A stretch of 64,000 bases of DNA from Paraburkholderia ferrariae NBRC 106233 (GCF_000685035.1 NZ_BAYB01000028.1:91450-155449); one strand, 5' to 3'. Positions 49,598-58,807 are shown, counted from the first letter of the stretch. A program made the numbers and translations. The notes: generated from the letters alone by a model not told the origin.

Positions 49598-50575
49598 TTA
49601 CTTGTCGAGACCAGCCGGCGGCCAGTTTTCGAGCTTCATGCCGAGCGTGAGACCGCGCGAAGCGAGCACTTCCTTGATCTCGTTGAGCGACTTGCGACCC
49701 AGGTTCGGGGTCTTGAGCAGCTCGTTCTCGGTGCGCTGGATCAGGTCGCCGATGTAGTAGATGTTCTCGGCCTTCAGGCAGTTCGCCGAGCGAACCGTGA
49801 GTTCGAGATCGTCCACCGGACGCAGCAGGATCGGGTCGATCTGCGGTGCGCGCGACGGGGCTTCCGCCGCCGTTTCCGTGCCTTCCAGAGCAGCGAACAC
49901 CGACAGCTGATCCACGAGGATGCGCGCCGACTGGCGGATCGCTTCCTCAGGCGAGATCACGCCGTTGGTTTCGATGTTCATCACGAGCTTGTCGAGGTCG
50001 GTACGCTGTTCGACACGCGCGCTTTCCACGGCGTAGCTCACGCGGCGAACCGGCGAGAACGACGCGTCCAGCACGATACGGCCGATGATCTTGGCCGACT
50101 CTTCGCCGTAGCGGCGCACGTTGCCCGGCACATAGCCGCGGCCCTTTTCGACCTTGATCTGGACGTCGAGCTTGCCGCCCTTCGTCAGGCGCGCGATCAC
50201 GTGATCCGGGTTGATGACTTCGCAGTCGTGCGACAGTTCGATGTCGCCCGCCGTCACGACGCCTTCGGTTTCCTTGCGCAGCGTAACCGTCACTTCGTCA
50301 CGGTTATGCAGCTTGAACACCACACCCTTCAGGTTCAACAGCAGGTTGACCACGTCCTCTTGCACACCATCGAGCGTCGAATACTCATGCACGACGCCTG
50401 CGATCGTCACTTCGGTCGGCGCGTAGCCCACCATCGACGACAGCAGCACGCGCCGAAGCGCGTTACCCAAGGTGTGGCCATAACCGCGTTCGAACGGCTC
50501 CATGACCACTTTCGCGTGGTTGTCGCCGAGCGATTCCACAGCGATGATCTTGGGTTTCAACAAACTGGTTTGCAT
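49598..50575 (-). CDS. rpoA: RNA polymerase alpha subunit
   Basis: 325-aa subunit that dimerises to nucleate the polymerase and contacts UP elements and activators. The N-terminal domain (RGYGHTLGNALRRVLLSSM, about 33-51) and the C-terminal domain (LRSANCLKAENIYYIGDL ... GRKSLNEIKEVL) are complete. It lies between rpsD and rplQ. Confidence 0.98.
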   Translation of the reverse strand: MQTSLLKPKIIAVESLGDNHAKVVMEPFERGYGHTLGNALRRVLLSSMVGYAPTEVTIAGVVHEYSTLDGVQEDVVNLLLNLKGVVFKLHNRDEVTVTLRKETEGVVTAGDIELSHDCEVINPDHVIARLTKGGKLDVQIKVEKGRGYVPGNVRRYGEESAKIIGRIVLDASFSPVRRVSYAVESARVEQRTDLDKLVMNIETNGVISPEEAIRQSARILVDQLSVFAALEGTETAAEAPSRAPQIDPILLRPVDDLELTVRSANCLKAENIYYIGDLIQRTENELLKTPNLGRKSLNEIKEVLASRGLTLGMKLENWPPAGLDK

Positions 50576-50699
50576 AGGTTTTCCTTTTCAATACCCTCGG
50601 CTCGTTACACCGATAAGGCTGAGATGGCAACAACCTGAAAAAAACAGCCGAGGCTCCCTCCTGCGCGAAGCACAGAGGTGACCCCGGCCGTCAATCCGA

Positions 50700-51323
50700 T
50701 TAGCGCGAATACAATTCGACGATCAGGCTTTCGTTGATGTCGCCAGCGATGTCGCTGCGATCCGGCACGCTCTTGAACGTACCTTCGAACTTCTTCGCAT
50801 CGACAGCGACCCAGCCCGGCATGCCGCCTTGCTCGGCCAGCGACAGGGCTTCGAGGATACGAGCCTGCTTCTTGGCCTTTTCGCGGATGGCGACGACGTC
50901 GCCTGCCTTGACCTGCATCGACGGGATGTTCGCGACGACGCCGTTCAGCGTGAGAGCCTTGTGGCCCACGAGCTGGCGCGCTTCAGCGCGGGTCGAGGCG
51001 AAGCCCATGCGGTACACGACGTTGTCGAGACGCGACTCGAGCAGTTGCAGCAGGTTTTCGCCGGTGTTGCCCTTGCGGCGGTCCGCTTCCGCGAAGTAGC
51101 GGCGGAACTGACGCTCGAGCACGCCGTAGATGCGCTTGACCTTCTGCTTTTCGCGCAGCTGCGTGCCGTAGTCGGACGTGCGGGCGCCCGAGGTGCGGCC
51201 GTGCTGACCCGGCTTGCTGTCGAGCTTGCACTTGTCGGCGAGCGAGCGGCGTGCGCTCTTCAGGAAGAGGTCGGTGCCTTCACGGCGGGACAGCTTGGCC
51301 TTCGGGCCGATATAACGTGCCAC
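50700..51323 (-). CDS. rpsD: 30S ribosomal protein S4
   Basis: Primary 16S-binding protein with the S4 RNA-binding domain (RLDNVVYRMGFASTRAEARQLVGH), 207 aa. In E. coli it represses the alpha operon. GTG start at 51323 with AAGGAAAG upstream. A 159-bp gap separates it from rpsK. Confidence 0.97.
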   Translation of the reverse strand: MARYIGPKAKLSRREGTDLFLKSARRSLADKCKLDSKPGQHGRTSGARTSDYGTQLREKQKVKRIYGVLERQFRRYFAEADRRKGNTGENLLQLLESRLDNVVYRMGFASTRAEARQLVGHKALTLNGVVANIPSMQVKAGDVVAIREKAKKQARILEALSLAEQGGMPGWVAVDAKKFEGTFKSVPDRSDIAGDINESLIVELYSR

Positions 51324-51482
51324 GTTGCTTTCCTTCGATAATGAATCACGCGGGAGCGGGGGACACCCTGCCTACGCGCTAGTCCGGCTCTTTGAACCGA
51401 ACGGTGGGCTTAGTCAATTCAATAACGCCGAGAGCCTGCACACGCCTTGCCGGCGGTACAGGCAAACGGCTAACGCGACGCC

Positions 51483-51887
51483 TTAGATACGACGGCGCTT
51501 CGGCGGACGGCAGCCGTTGTGCGGAACCGGCGTCACGTCGGAGATCGCGGTGATCTTGATGCCAAGACCGTGCAGCGCGCGCACCGCCGATTCGCGACCC
51601 GGGCCGGGGCCCTTGATTCGCACTTCGAGGTTCTTCACGCCGTATTCCATCGCCACGCGGCCAGCCGACTCGGCTGCGACCTGAGCTGCGAACGGGGTCG
51701 ACTTGCGCGAACCCTTGAAGCCCTGGCCACCCGAGGTCGCCCAGGCAAGCGCGTTGCCTTGACGATCGGTGATCGTGATGATGGTGTTGTTGAACGACGC
51801 GTGAACGTGAACCACGCCCTCGGCGACGTTCTTCTTAACCTTCTTGCGAACGCGTTGCGCCGCGGTGTTGTTCGAAGCCTTAGCCAT
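51483..51887 (-). CDS. rpsK: 30S ribosomal protein S11
   Basis: 134-aa protein of the 30S platform (VHASFNNTIITITDRQGN, HNGCRPPKRRR at the end). It lies 28 bp after rpsM. Confidence 0.97.
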   Translation of the reverse strand: MAKASNNTAAQRVRKKVKKNVAEGVVHVHASFNNTIITITDRQGNALAWATSGGQGFKGSRKSTPFAAQVAAESAGRVAMEYGVKNLEVRIKGPGPGRESAVRALHGLGIKITAISDVTPVPHNGCRPPKRRRI

Positions 51888-51915
51888 TACGTTTTCCTGT
51901 AACTGTCAGTTCCGC

Positions 51916-52281
51916 TTACTTCTTCAGCGACTGCGCTGCGCGGCGCGGACCCTTGCGCGTACGTGCGTTGGTACGCGTACGCTGGCCACGCAGGGGCAGG
52001 CCCTTGCGATGGCGCACGCCGCGGTAGCAGCCGAGGTCCATCAGGCGCTTGATGTTCATCGTCACTTCACGGCGCAGATCGCCTTCGACGACAAACTTGC
52101 CCACTTCCTCACGCAGCTTTTCCAGATCCGCGTCGTTCAGGTCCTTGACCTTCTTGTCAAACGGGACACCAGCGGACACGCAGATGTTGCGCGAACGCGT
52201 GCGGCCGATACCGAAAATTGCCGTCAGGCCGATTTCCGTGTGCTGGTGGTTCGGGATGTTAACCCCTGCGATACGAGCCAT
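51916..52281 (-). CDS. rpsM: 30S ribosomal protein S13
   Basis: 121-aa protein of the 30S head that contacts 50S L5 (MARIAGVNIPNHQHTEIGLTAIFGIG, RGVRHRKGLPLRGQRT). First full ribosomal gene after rpmJ. Confidence 0.97.
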   Translation of the reverse strand: MARIAGVNIPNHQHTEIGLTAIFGIGRTRSRNICVSAGVPFDKKVKDLNDADLEKLREEVGKFVVEGDLRREVTMNIKRLMDLGCYRGVRHRKGLPLRGQRTRTNARTRKGPRRAAQSLKK

Positions 52282-52316
52282 TGTTTTTCCTCAAACAAAA
52301 AGCGCAAGCGCGCTAA

Positions 52317-52433
52317 TCAGCCTTGACGCTGCTTGTGGCGCGGGTCCGAGCTGCAGATCACGCGAACGACGCCGTTGCGCTTGATGATTTTGCAGTTACG
52401 GCAAATGCGCTTTACCGATGCCATCACTTTCAT
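52317..52433 (-). CDS. rpmJ: 50S ribosomal protein L36
   Basis: 38-aa protein translated from ATG 52433 (MKVMASVKRICRNCK... to ...RHKQRQG). Zinc ligands Cys11, Cys14, Cys27 and His33 are all kept, so this is the zinc-containing form. It lies between infA and rpsM. Confidence 0.97.
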   Translation of the reverse strand: MKVMASVKRICRNCKIIKRNGVVRVICSSDPRHKQRQG

Positions 52434-52453
52434 GATATTACCCTTTTTCTAAA

Positions 52454-52672
52454 TCACTTCGCCCGGAACACGATCCGCGCACGCGACAGATCGTAAGGCG
52501 TCAATTCAACCGTCACCTTGTCGCCCGGGAGAATGCGGATGTAGTGCATCCGCATTTTTCCGGAAATATGTCCCAAAACGACATGGCCATTTTCCAGCTT
52601 CACCCGGAAGGTCGCATTGGGGAGGTTTTCGATAACCTCACCCTGCATCTGGATTACATCGTCTTTGGCCAT
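52454..52672 (-). CDS. infA: Translation initiation factor IF-1
   Basis: 72-aa OB-fold protein binding the 30S A site (VIENLPNATFRVKLENGHVVLGHISGK). It lies between secY and rpmJ, as in other beta-proteobacteria; genomes of this group often have a second infA elsewhere. Confidence 0.96.
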   Translation of the reverse strand: MAKDDVIQMQGEVIENLPNATFRVKLENGHVVLGHISGKMRMHYIRILPGDKVTVELTPYDLSRARIVFRAK

Positions 52673-52681
52673 AGGTCCTTT

Positions 52682-54028
52682 TTAACGCATCGGGACGCCG
52701 CCACCCTTGAAGTTAGCCTTCTTGAGCAGCGATTCATATTGTTGCGACATCACGTACGACTGCACCTGCGCCATGAAGTCCATTGTGACGACGACAATGA
52801 TCAGCAGCGACGTTCCGCCGAAATAAAACGGCACATTCCAGCGCAGCACCAGAAATTCCGGCAGCAGGCAAACGAACACGATATAGATCGCACCGGCCAG
52901 CGTGAGACGCGTGAGGATGCGGTCGATATAGCGGGCCGTTTGATCGCCAGGACGGATACCCGGTACGAACGCGCCACTCTTTTTCAGGTTGTCGGCCGTC
53001 TCCCTGCTGTTGAACACCAGTGCGGTGTAGAAAAAGCAGAAGAACACGATCGCCAACGCGTACAGCAACACATACACAGGCTGGCCGGGCTTGAGGGCTT
53101 CGGCCACGTTGTGCAGCGTGTCCGCGAACCAGCTGTTTCGCGAACCCGAACTGAACCAGTTCAGGACTGTCGCCGGGAACAGGATGATCGACGACGCGAA
53201 GATCGGCGGAATCACACCCGACATGTTCAGCTTCAGCGGCAGGTGGGACGACTGCCCGCCGTAAATCTTGTTGCCGACCTGACGCTTCGCATAGTTCACG
53301 AGGATCTTGCGCTGGCCGCGTTCGATGAACACCACCAGATACGTCACCGCCGCGATCAGCACGACCACCAGGATGGCGGAGAACGGACCCATCGAGCCGG
53401 TCTGCACCAGCGAGAACAGGCCGCTGACCGCATTCGGGAAGCCCGCTGCGATCCCGCCGAAGATGATGATCGAGATGCCGTTGCCGAGGCCGCGTTCCGT
53501 GATCTGCTCACCAAGCCACATCAGGAACATCGTGCCGGTCACGAGCGTCACGACCGTCGTCAGGCGGAACACCATCCCCGGATCGATCACGAGCGCCGGC
53601 TGGTTTTCCAGCGCGACTGCGATGCCGAACGCCTGGAACGTCGCCAGCACCACCGTGAAGACCCGCGTGTACTGCGTGATCTTGCGTTGTCCTGCCTGCC
53701 CTTCCTTCTTCAGCGCTTCCAGCTGCGGCGAGACGATCGCCATCAGCTGCAGGATGATCGAGGCCGAGATATACGGCATCACACCCAGCGCGAAGATCGT
53801 GAACCGCGACAGCGCGCCACCCGAGAACATGTTGAACATGCCAAGAATGCCGCCCGCCTGGCTCTGGAAGAGCTTCGCCAGCTGGTCCGGGTCGATGCCC
53901 GGCACCGGAATATGCGCGCCGATGCGATAAACGACCAACGCCAGCAGCAGGAACACTGCACGCCGGCGCAGGTCGCCGAACTTCGGAGCGCTGCGACCGG
54001 TTTTTGCGAGACTCGGGCTAGTAGCCAA
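52682..54028 (-). CDS. secY: Protein translocase subunit SecY
   Basis: Channel subunit of the Sec translocon, 448 aa, ten membrane segments. Family signs: GIMPYISASI-type segment (LGVMPYISASIIL), QRKITQYTRVFT, KKSGAFVPGIRPG. The start is TTG at 54028 with GGAG upstream; no ATG is near. It lies 59 bp after rplO. Confidence 0.97.
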   Translation of the reverse strand: MATSPSLAKTGRSAPKFGDLRRRAVFLLLALVVYRIGAHIPVPGIDPDQLAKLFQSQAGGILGMFNMFSGGALSRFTIFALGVMPYISASIILQLMAIVSPQLEALKKEGQAGQRKITQYTRVFTVVLATFQAFGIAVALENQPALVIDPGMVFRLTTVVTLVTGTMFLMWLGEQITERGLGNGISIIIFGGIAAGFPNAVSGLFSLVQTGSMGPFSAILVVVLIAAVTYLVVFIERGQRKILVNYAKRQVGNKIYGGQSSHLPLKLNMSGVIPPIFASSIILFPATVLNWFSSGSRNSWFADTLHNVAEALKPGQPVYVLLYALAIVFFCFFYTALVFNSRETADNLKKSGAFVPGIRPGDQTARYIDRILTRLTLAGAIYIVFVCLLPEFLVLRWNVPFYFGGTSLLIIVVVTMDFMAQVQSYVMSQQYESLLKKANFKGGGVPMR

Positions 54029-54087
54029 GTAGCTTCTCCGATGCAGATGCTAGTGACGGCGGGCGAACCCGCGCGCACCACTCACAA

Positions 54088-54522
54088 TCACTCGGCAAAA
54101 GAACCGCCTGCTGCTTCAATCGCAGCACGCGCATTCTTCGTCGCACCCAGACCCTTGACCACGACCTTGCGCTTGATTTCGCCGGTGGCGATGATCTTTG
54201 CGCTCCGGGTCAGTTCGCCAACGAGGCCTGCCTGCTTCAGCGCCAGCAGATCGATTTCGTCGACCGGCAGCTTTTCGAGGTCGGCGAGGCGCACTTCACC
54301 CACGAATTCCTTCGTGAGCGAGGTGAAGCCGCGCTTCGGCAGACGACGCTGCAGAGGCATCTGGCCGCCTTCGAAGCCAACCTTGTGGAAGCCGCCCGAA
54401 CGCGATTTCTGACCCTTGTGACCACGGCCGGCAGTCTTGCCGAGGCCGGAGCCGATGCCGCGACCGACGCGACGCTTTGCGTGCTTCGCGCCTTCTGCCG
54501 GCTTCAGGTTATTCAATTCCAT
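54088..54522 (-). CDS. rplO: 50S ribosomal protein L15
   Basis: 144-aa protein starting MELNNLKPAEGAKHAKRRVGRG; Gly/Lys-rich N-terminus and VKGLGATKNARAAIEAAGGS near the end. ATG 54522 follows AGGAG. Confidence 0.97.
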   Translation of the reverse strand: MELNNLKPAEGAKHAKRRVGRGIGSGLGKTAGRGHKGQKSRSGGFHKVGFEGGQMPLQRRLPKRGFTSLTKEFVGEVRLADLEKLPVDEIDLLALKQAGLVGELTRSAKIIATGEIKRKVVVKGLGATKNARAAIEAAGGSFAE

Positions 54523-54555
54523 TTTCAACTCCTGGAGTCTTTGGTCCGCGTGCGC

Positions 54556-54738
54556 TTAACCGATGACCTTAACGAGGTACGAGACCTTGTTGATCATGCC
54601 GCGCACAGCCGGCGTGTCCTGCAGCTCGGAAACCGAGTTCAGGCGGCGCAGGCCGAGACCGCGCACGGTGGCACGGTGCGATTCGCGGGTCCCAATCAGG
54701 CTCTTGACGAGCTGAACCTTGACAGTATTTTCAGACAT
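54556..54738 (-). CDS. rpmD: 50S ribosomal protein L30
   Basis: 60-aa protein (VKVQLVKSLIGTRESHRATVRGLGLRR). ATG 54738 is chosen over one 9 nt upstream by family length. Confidence 0.95.
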   Translation of the reverse strand: MSENTVKVQLVKSLIGTRESHRATVRGLGLRRLNSVSELQDTPAVRGMINKVSYLVKVIG

Positions 54739-54749
54739 GGTGCCCACCC

Positions 54750-55268
54750 TTAGCCCAGAATTTCTTCGACGGACTTGCCGCGCTTCGCCGCGATGTCAGC
54801 CGGGGTGGACTGCTTGCGCAGGCCGTCCAGCGTCGCACGAACGAGGTTGTACGGGTTCGTCGAACCGTGGCTCTTGGCCACGACGTTCTGCACGCCCATC
54901 ACGTCGAACACCGCGCGCATCGGGCCGCCGGCGATCACGCCGGTACCGTCCTTCGCCGGAGCGAGGAGGACCTTCGAAGCGCCATGCTGGCCGTGCACTT
55001 CATGTTGCAGCGTGCCGTTCTTCAGGGGCACCTTGAACATGTTGCGGCGAGCTTGTTCCATCGCCTTCTGGACAGCGACCGGCACTTCCTTCGCCTTGCC
55101 CTTGCCCATACCGACGCGGCCATCACCGTCGCCAACCACGGTCAGTGCGGCGAAGCCGAGAATACGGCCACCCTTCACGACCTTGGTCACGCGATTGACC
55201 GAAATCATTTTTTCGCGAAGGCCGTCGTCGCGTTCGTCAGCCTGAACTTTCGCTTGCATCTTTGCCAT
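54750..55268 (-). CDS. rpsE: 30S ribosomal protein S5
   Basis: 172-aa protein guarding mRNA entry and translational accuracy (VVKGGRILGFAALTVVGDGDGRVGMGKGKA, GPMRAVFDVMGV). 14 bp after rplR. Confidence 0.97.
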   Translation of the reverse strand: MAKMQAKVQADERDDGLREKMISVNRVTKVVKGGRILGFAALTVVGDGDGRVGMGKGKAKEVPVAVQKAMEQARRNMFKVPLKNGTLQHEVHGQHGASKVLLAPAKDGTGVIAGGPMRAVFDVMGVQNVVAKSHGSTNPYNLVRATLDGLRKQSTPADIAAKRGKSVEEILG

Positions 55269-55282
55269 GACGAATTCCTTCC

Positions 55283-55648
55283 TTAGAACTTGAGCCCGGC
55301 TTCGCGCGCAGCCTCAGCCAGCGCCTTCACGCGGCCGTGGTAGCGGAAACCCGAGCGGTCGAAGGCGACGGATTCGATGCCGGCAGCCTTGGCCTTTTCT
55401 GCGATACGCTTGCCGATCAGCGTGGCAGCGGCGACGTTGCCGCCCTTGCCCGACTGGTCAGCCAGTTGCGCACGCACTTCGGCTTCGAGCGTCGACGCAC
55501 TGGCGAGCACCTTGGTGCCGCAGGGCGAGAACACTTGCGCATAGATGTGCGTGTTCGTGCGATGCACGGCCAGGCGCGCGACCTGCAGCTCAGCGATCTT
55601 GAGACGCGTCTGACGAGCGCGGCGCAGGCGAGATTGAGTCTTATCCAT
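55283..55648 (-). CDS. rplR: 50S ribosomal protein L18
   Basis: 121-aa 5S rRNA-binding protein (RLAVHRTNTHIYAQVF, AFDRSGFRYHGRVKALAEAAREAGLKF). Confidence 0.97.
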   Translation of the reverse strand: MDKTQSRLRRARQTRLKIAELQVARLAVHRTNTHIYAQVFSPCGTKVLASASTLEAEVRAQLADQSGKGGNVAAATLIGKRIAEKAKAAGIESVAFDRSGFRYHGRVKALAEAAREAGLKF

Positions 55649-55660
55649 GATTGCGCACCC

Positions 55661-56191
55661 TTACTTCTTCTTCGTTTCTTTGAGGATCACAACCTCGTCG
55701 GCGTAACGCACACCCTTGCCCTTGTAGGGCTCAGGCGGGCGATAACCGCGCACTTCGGCAGCGGTCTGGCCAACTTTCTGCTTGTCGATCCCCTTGATCA
55801 CGATTTCCGTTTGCGACGGGGTCTCGGCCTTGATGCCTTCCGGCATCTGGTGCACCACCGGGTGCGAGAAACCCAGCGACAGGTTCAGCTTGTCGCCTTG
55901 CGCCTGAGCACGGTAACCGACGCCAACCAGCGTCAGCTTGCGCTCGAAGCCCTTCGTCACGCCTTGCACCATGTTCGCGACAATCGCGCGCATCGTGCCC
56001 GACATCGCATTCGCTTCGCGGCTTTCGTCGGTCGGCTCGAACTTCAGCGTGCCGCTGTCGTTCACCACCTTCACGAGGCGGTTCGCTGCCTGCGAAATCG
56101 TACCCAGCGGGCCCTTGACGGTAATCTTCTCGTCGCTGAGCGTCGCCTCTGCGCCTTGCAGCGCGATCGGGCTCTTACCTACTCGAGACAT
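55661..56191 (-). CDS. rplF: 50S ribosomal protein L6
   Basis: 176-aa protein near the peptidyl transferase arm (MSRVGKSPIALQGAEATL, RGYRPPEPYKGKGVRYADE). Confidence 0.97.
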   Translation of the reverse strand: MSRVGKSPIALQGAEATLSDEKITVKGPLGTISQAANRLVKVVNDSGTLKFEPTDESREANAMSGTMRAIVANMVQGVTKGFERKLTLVGVGYRAQAQGDKLNLSLGFSHPVVHQMPEGIKAETPSQTEIVIKGIDKQKVGQTAAEVRGYRPPEPYKGKGVRYADEVVILKETKKK

Positions 56192-56209
56192 GTTTCTTCT
56201 CCTTCGGCG

Positions 56210-56605
56210 TTAAGCGACGTAGCAGATGACTTCGCCACCCACGCCATTGGCGCGAGCCTTGCGGTCCGTCATCACACCCTTGGGCGTCGACACGATCGCA
56301 ACGCCCAGGCCGTTCATGACCTGCGGGATGTCGTTGCGGCCGCGGTACACGCGCAGACCCGGCTTCGAGACGCGCTCGAGGCGCTCGATAACGGGACGGC
56401 CAGCGTAGTACTTCAACGCGATGTTCAATTCCGACTTCGCACCTTCGGTCTTCACCGCGAAGTCGTCGATATAACCTTCGTCCTTCAGGACCTGCGCGAT
56501 CGCAATCTTGACTTTCGACGAGGGCATTTGCACCGAAACCTTCTCGACCATCTGCGCATTGCGGATGCGAGTCAGCATATCGGCGATAGGATCACTCATG
56601 CTCAT
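56210..56605 (-). CDS. rpsH: 30S ribosomal protein S8
   Basis: 131-aa primary 16S-binding protein (MSMSDPIADMLTRIRNAQ, LGVAIVSTPKGVMTDRKA). AGGAG 8 nt before the ATG at 56605 favours it over the ATG 6 nt further in. In E. coli S8 represses the spc operon. Confidence 0.97.
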   Translation of the reverse strand: MSMSDPIADMLTRIRNAQMVEKVSVQMPSSKVKIAIAQVLKDEGYIDDFAVKTEGAKSELNIALKYYAGRPVIERLERVSKPGLRVYRGRNDIPQVMNGLGVAIVSTPKGVMTDRKARANGVGGEVICYVA

Positions 56606-56619
56606 TTATGTTTCTCCTA

Positions 56620-56925
56620 TTACCAGCTCGCCTTGGTGACGCCAGGGATCTCACCACGGAACGCGATTTCACGAATCTTGTTACGTGCGAGACCGAACTT
56701 ACGGAAGGTGCCGCGCGGACGACCCGTGATCGCGCAGCGGTTACGCTTGCGGGTCGGGTTCGAGTTGCGGGGCAGCTGTTGCAGTTCGAGGCGAGCTGCG
56801 TAGCGTTCTTCTTCCGACTTGCTTTGGTCGTCGATGATCGCCTTCAGCGCTGCGCGCTTCGGCGCAAATTTCGCTGCCAGACGAGCGCGCTTCTTTTCAC
56901 GTTCGATCAGTGCCAGTTTAGCCAC
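56620..56925 (-). CDS. rpsN: 30S ribosomal protein S14 (zinc-free form)
   Basis: 101-aa long form without CxxC zinc motifs (NRCAITGRPRGTFRKFGLARNKIREIA). GTG start at 56925. Confidence 0.97.
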   Translation of the reverse strand: MAKLALIEREKKRARLAAKFAPKRAALKAIIDDQSKSEEERYAARLELQQLPRNSNPTRKRNRCAITGRPRGTFRKFGLARNKIREIAFRGEIPGVTKASW

Positions 56926-56932
56926 GGTAACC

Positions 56933-57472
56933 TCAGTTTCTGAACGGGAACTTGAAGCCGGCGAGCAGTGCCTTTGCTTCTTCGTCGGTCTTCGCGGTCG
57001 TCGTGATGCTGATGTTCAGCCCACGCAGCGCGTCGATCTTGTCGTAGTCGATTTCGGGGAAAATGATCTGCTCTTTCACACCGATGTTGTAGTTACCACG
57101 GCCATCGAACGCCTTGCCCGACACACCGCGGAAGTCGCGCACGCGGGGCAGCGCAACCGTCACGAAACGATCGAGGAATTCGTACATTGCCTGGCCACGC
57201 AGCGTGACCATCGTGCCGATCGGATAACCTTCGCGGATCTTGAAGCCGGCGATTGCCTTGCGCGACTTCGTGATAACCGGCTTTTGGCCGGCGATCTTGG
57301 TGAGGTCGCCAACGGCGTGCTCGAGGACCTTCTTGTCAGCGACGGCTTCGCCAACACCCATATTCAGGGTGATCTTGGTGAGGCGCGGCACTTCCATGAT
57401 CGACTTGTAACCGAACTTCTCGATCAGGCCGGGAACGACCTTCTCTTTATAAAATTCTTGCAAACGTGCCAT
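56933..57472 (-). CDS. rplE: 50S ribosomal protein L5
   Basis: 179-aa 5S rRNA-binding protein of the central protuberance (RLTKITLNMGVGEAV, RDFRGVSGKAFDGRGNY). Confidence 0.97.
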   Translation of the reverse strand: MARLQEFYKEKVVPGLIEKFGYKSIMEVPRLTKITLNMGVGEAVADKKVLEHAVGDLTKIAGQKPVITKSRKAIAGFKIREGYPIGTMVTLRGQAMYEFLDRFVTVALPRVRDFRGVSGKAFDGRGNYNIGVKEQIIFPEIDYDKIDALRGLNISITTTAKTDEEAKALLAGFKFPFRN

Positions 57473-57488
57473 TTTTTACTCCGCAGCG

Positions 57489-57797
57489 TCAGGCGCTCAG
57501 AACAGCACCGGTCGTCTTCAGGAAACGGACCTTCTTGTCCCCTTCGACCTTGATGCCCACGCGCGACGGCTTGCCGTTCGCGTCGACCAGCGCGACGTTC
57601 GAAATCTGAATCGGCATCGCCTTGGCTTCCACGCCGCCCGTCGTACCCTTCATCGGGTTCGGCTTCACATGCTTCTTGGCGATGTTGATGCCTTCGACGG
57701 TGACGCGCTCTTCACCAACGGCCAGCACGACGCCGCGCTTGCCCTTGTCCTTGCCGGTGATGACGATGACTTCGTCACCCTTGCGAATCTTGTTCAT
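57489..57797 (-). CDS. rplX: 50S ribosomal protein L24
   Basis: 102-aa KOW-motif assembly initiator (IRKGDEVIVITGKDKGKRGVV). Confidence 0.97.
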   Translation of the reverse strand: MNKIRKGDEVIVITGKDKGKRGVVLAVGEERVTVEGINIAKKHVKPNPMKGTTGGVEAKAMPIQISNVALVDANGKPSRVGIKVEGDKKVRFLKTTGAVLSA

Positions 57798-57806
57798 CGC
57801 GACTCC

Positions 57807-58175
57807 TTACAGCACTTCCGGCGCCAGCGAAACGATCTTCATGAATCGTTCGCTACGCAGCTCACGCGTAACCGGCCCGAAAATGCGGGTGCCGATCGGC
57901 TCAAGCTTGGTGTTCAAAAGCACGGCGGCGTTGCCATCGAACTTGATCAGCGAGCCGTCTTGACGGCGCACGCCCTTCGCAGTGCGAACCACAACAGCGT
58001 TGTAGATTTCGCCCTTCTTCACGCGCCCACGCGGCGTTGCTTCCTTGACGCTCACCTTGATGATGTCGCCAATGCTGGCATAACGACGCTTCGAGCCGCC
58101 GAGCACCTTGATGCACATGACTTCACGTGCACCCGTGTTGTCGGCCACTTCAAGCCGAGTTTCGGTCTGGATCAT
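57807..58175 (-). CDS. rplN: 50S ribosomal protein L14
   Basis: 122-aa protein at the subunit interface (MIQTETRLEVADNTGAREVM). It is the first gene after the 359-bp break in the cluster, which carries a good promoter, so it begins the spc-type transcript. Confidence 0.97.
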   Translation of the reverse strand: MIQTETRLEVADNTGAREVMCIKVLGGSKRRYASIGDIIKVSVKEATPRGRVKKGEIYNAVVVRTAKGVRRQDGSLIKFDGNAAVLLNTKLEPIGTRIFGPVTRELRSERFMKIVSLAPEVL

Positions 58176-58422
58176 GGTTTATCTTTCCCAACTTAATCCG
58201 GTCGCGCCACCATGGCACATCCGGTCAGTCTTGGTCCCGTCAGCCGCGCCGCCACTAGAACGACCGCTCAGCTGCTTGGGTTAGAACAGCAGCGACGGCA
58301 AACGAAACCGGCCATCGCATTCCGGTGAATCTTGCAGATCCGGGCTGGCGCCCGAACCACCTCCCCCACTACTTTTGCCCGCTGCTTTGCCAACAACGAG
58401 CCCATAAAGAGGGAAGACCAAG

Positions 58423-58451
58423 ACTATAACTCGATAATCTTGGCCTAGCAA
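58423..58451 (-). promoter_or_regulatory. Putative promoter of rplN and downstream spc genes
   Basis: TTGCTA (58446-58451), 17-bp spacer, TATAGT (58423-58428) on the minus strand. The predicted transcript has a leader of about 240 nt before rplN. Confidence 0.65.
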
Positions 58452-58483
58452 GCGAAATCGTTAGCGATTTCAACAACTTCTCC

Positions 58484-58519
58484 GCCCCGGGAGGTTTTGC
58501 AACCTGCGGCCCCGGGGTG
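58484..58519 (-). terminator. Hairpin with GNRA loop after rpsQ
   Basis: Stem CCCCGGG/CCCGGGG enclosing AGGTT-GCAA-AACCT with an asymmetric internal loop. It follows rpsQ by 16 nt but has no T-run, so it may be an RNA stability element, attenuator or protein-binding site rather than a simple terminator. Confidence 0.45.
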
Positions 58520-58534
58520 GTGTTGCGTCACTGT

Positions 58535-58807
58535 TTAGATGACGCGTGCTGCTTCGATCAGCTTCGACACGGTCCAGGCCTTGGTCCGCGAAATCGGACG
58601 CGTTTCCTGGATTTCAACGAGGTCGCCCTCGTTGTACGTGTTCGACTCGTCGTGCGCGTGGTACTTCTTCGACTGCACGACGTACTTGCCGTAGATCGGG
58701 TGCTTGACGCGACGCTCGACCAGGACGGTGACCGTCTTGTCCATCTTGTTGCTGACGACCTTGCCGACCAGCGTCCGCTTAAGCGAGGTTTTCACGCTTT
58801 CGTTCAT
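58535..58807 (-). CDS. rpsQ: 30S ribosomal protein S17
   Basis: 90-aa OB-fold 16S-binding protein (LKRTLVGKVVSNKMDKTVTVLVERRVKHP). Overlaps rpmC by 4 bp (ATGA); last gene of the S10-type transcript. Confidence 0.97.
   Translation of the reverse strand: MNESVKTSLKRTLVGKVVSNKMDKTVTVLVERRVKHPIYGKYVVQSKKYHAHDESNTYNEGDLVEIQETRPISRTKAWTVSKLIEAARVI

Larger units (their letters stand above)
58176..58534. other. Long intergenic region between rpsQ and rplN
   Basis: 359 bp inside an otherwise tightly packed ribosomal cluster. Holds a good minus-strand promoter (58423-58451), a palindrome GAAATCG-TTAG-CGATTTC (about 58453-58470) and, right after rpsQ, a two-part hairpin closed by a GCAA tetraloop (58484-58519). 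The remaining 220 or so nt upstream of rplN form a long leader without a recognisable gene. Confidence 0.7.
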
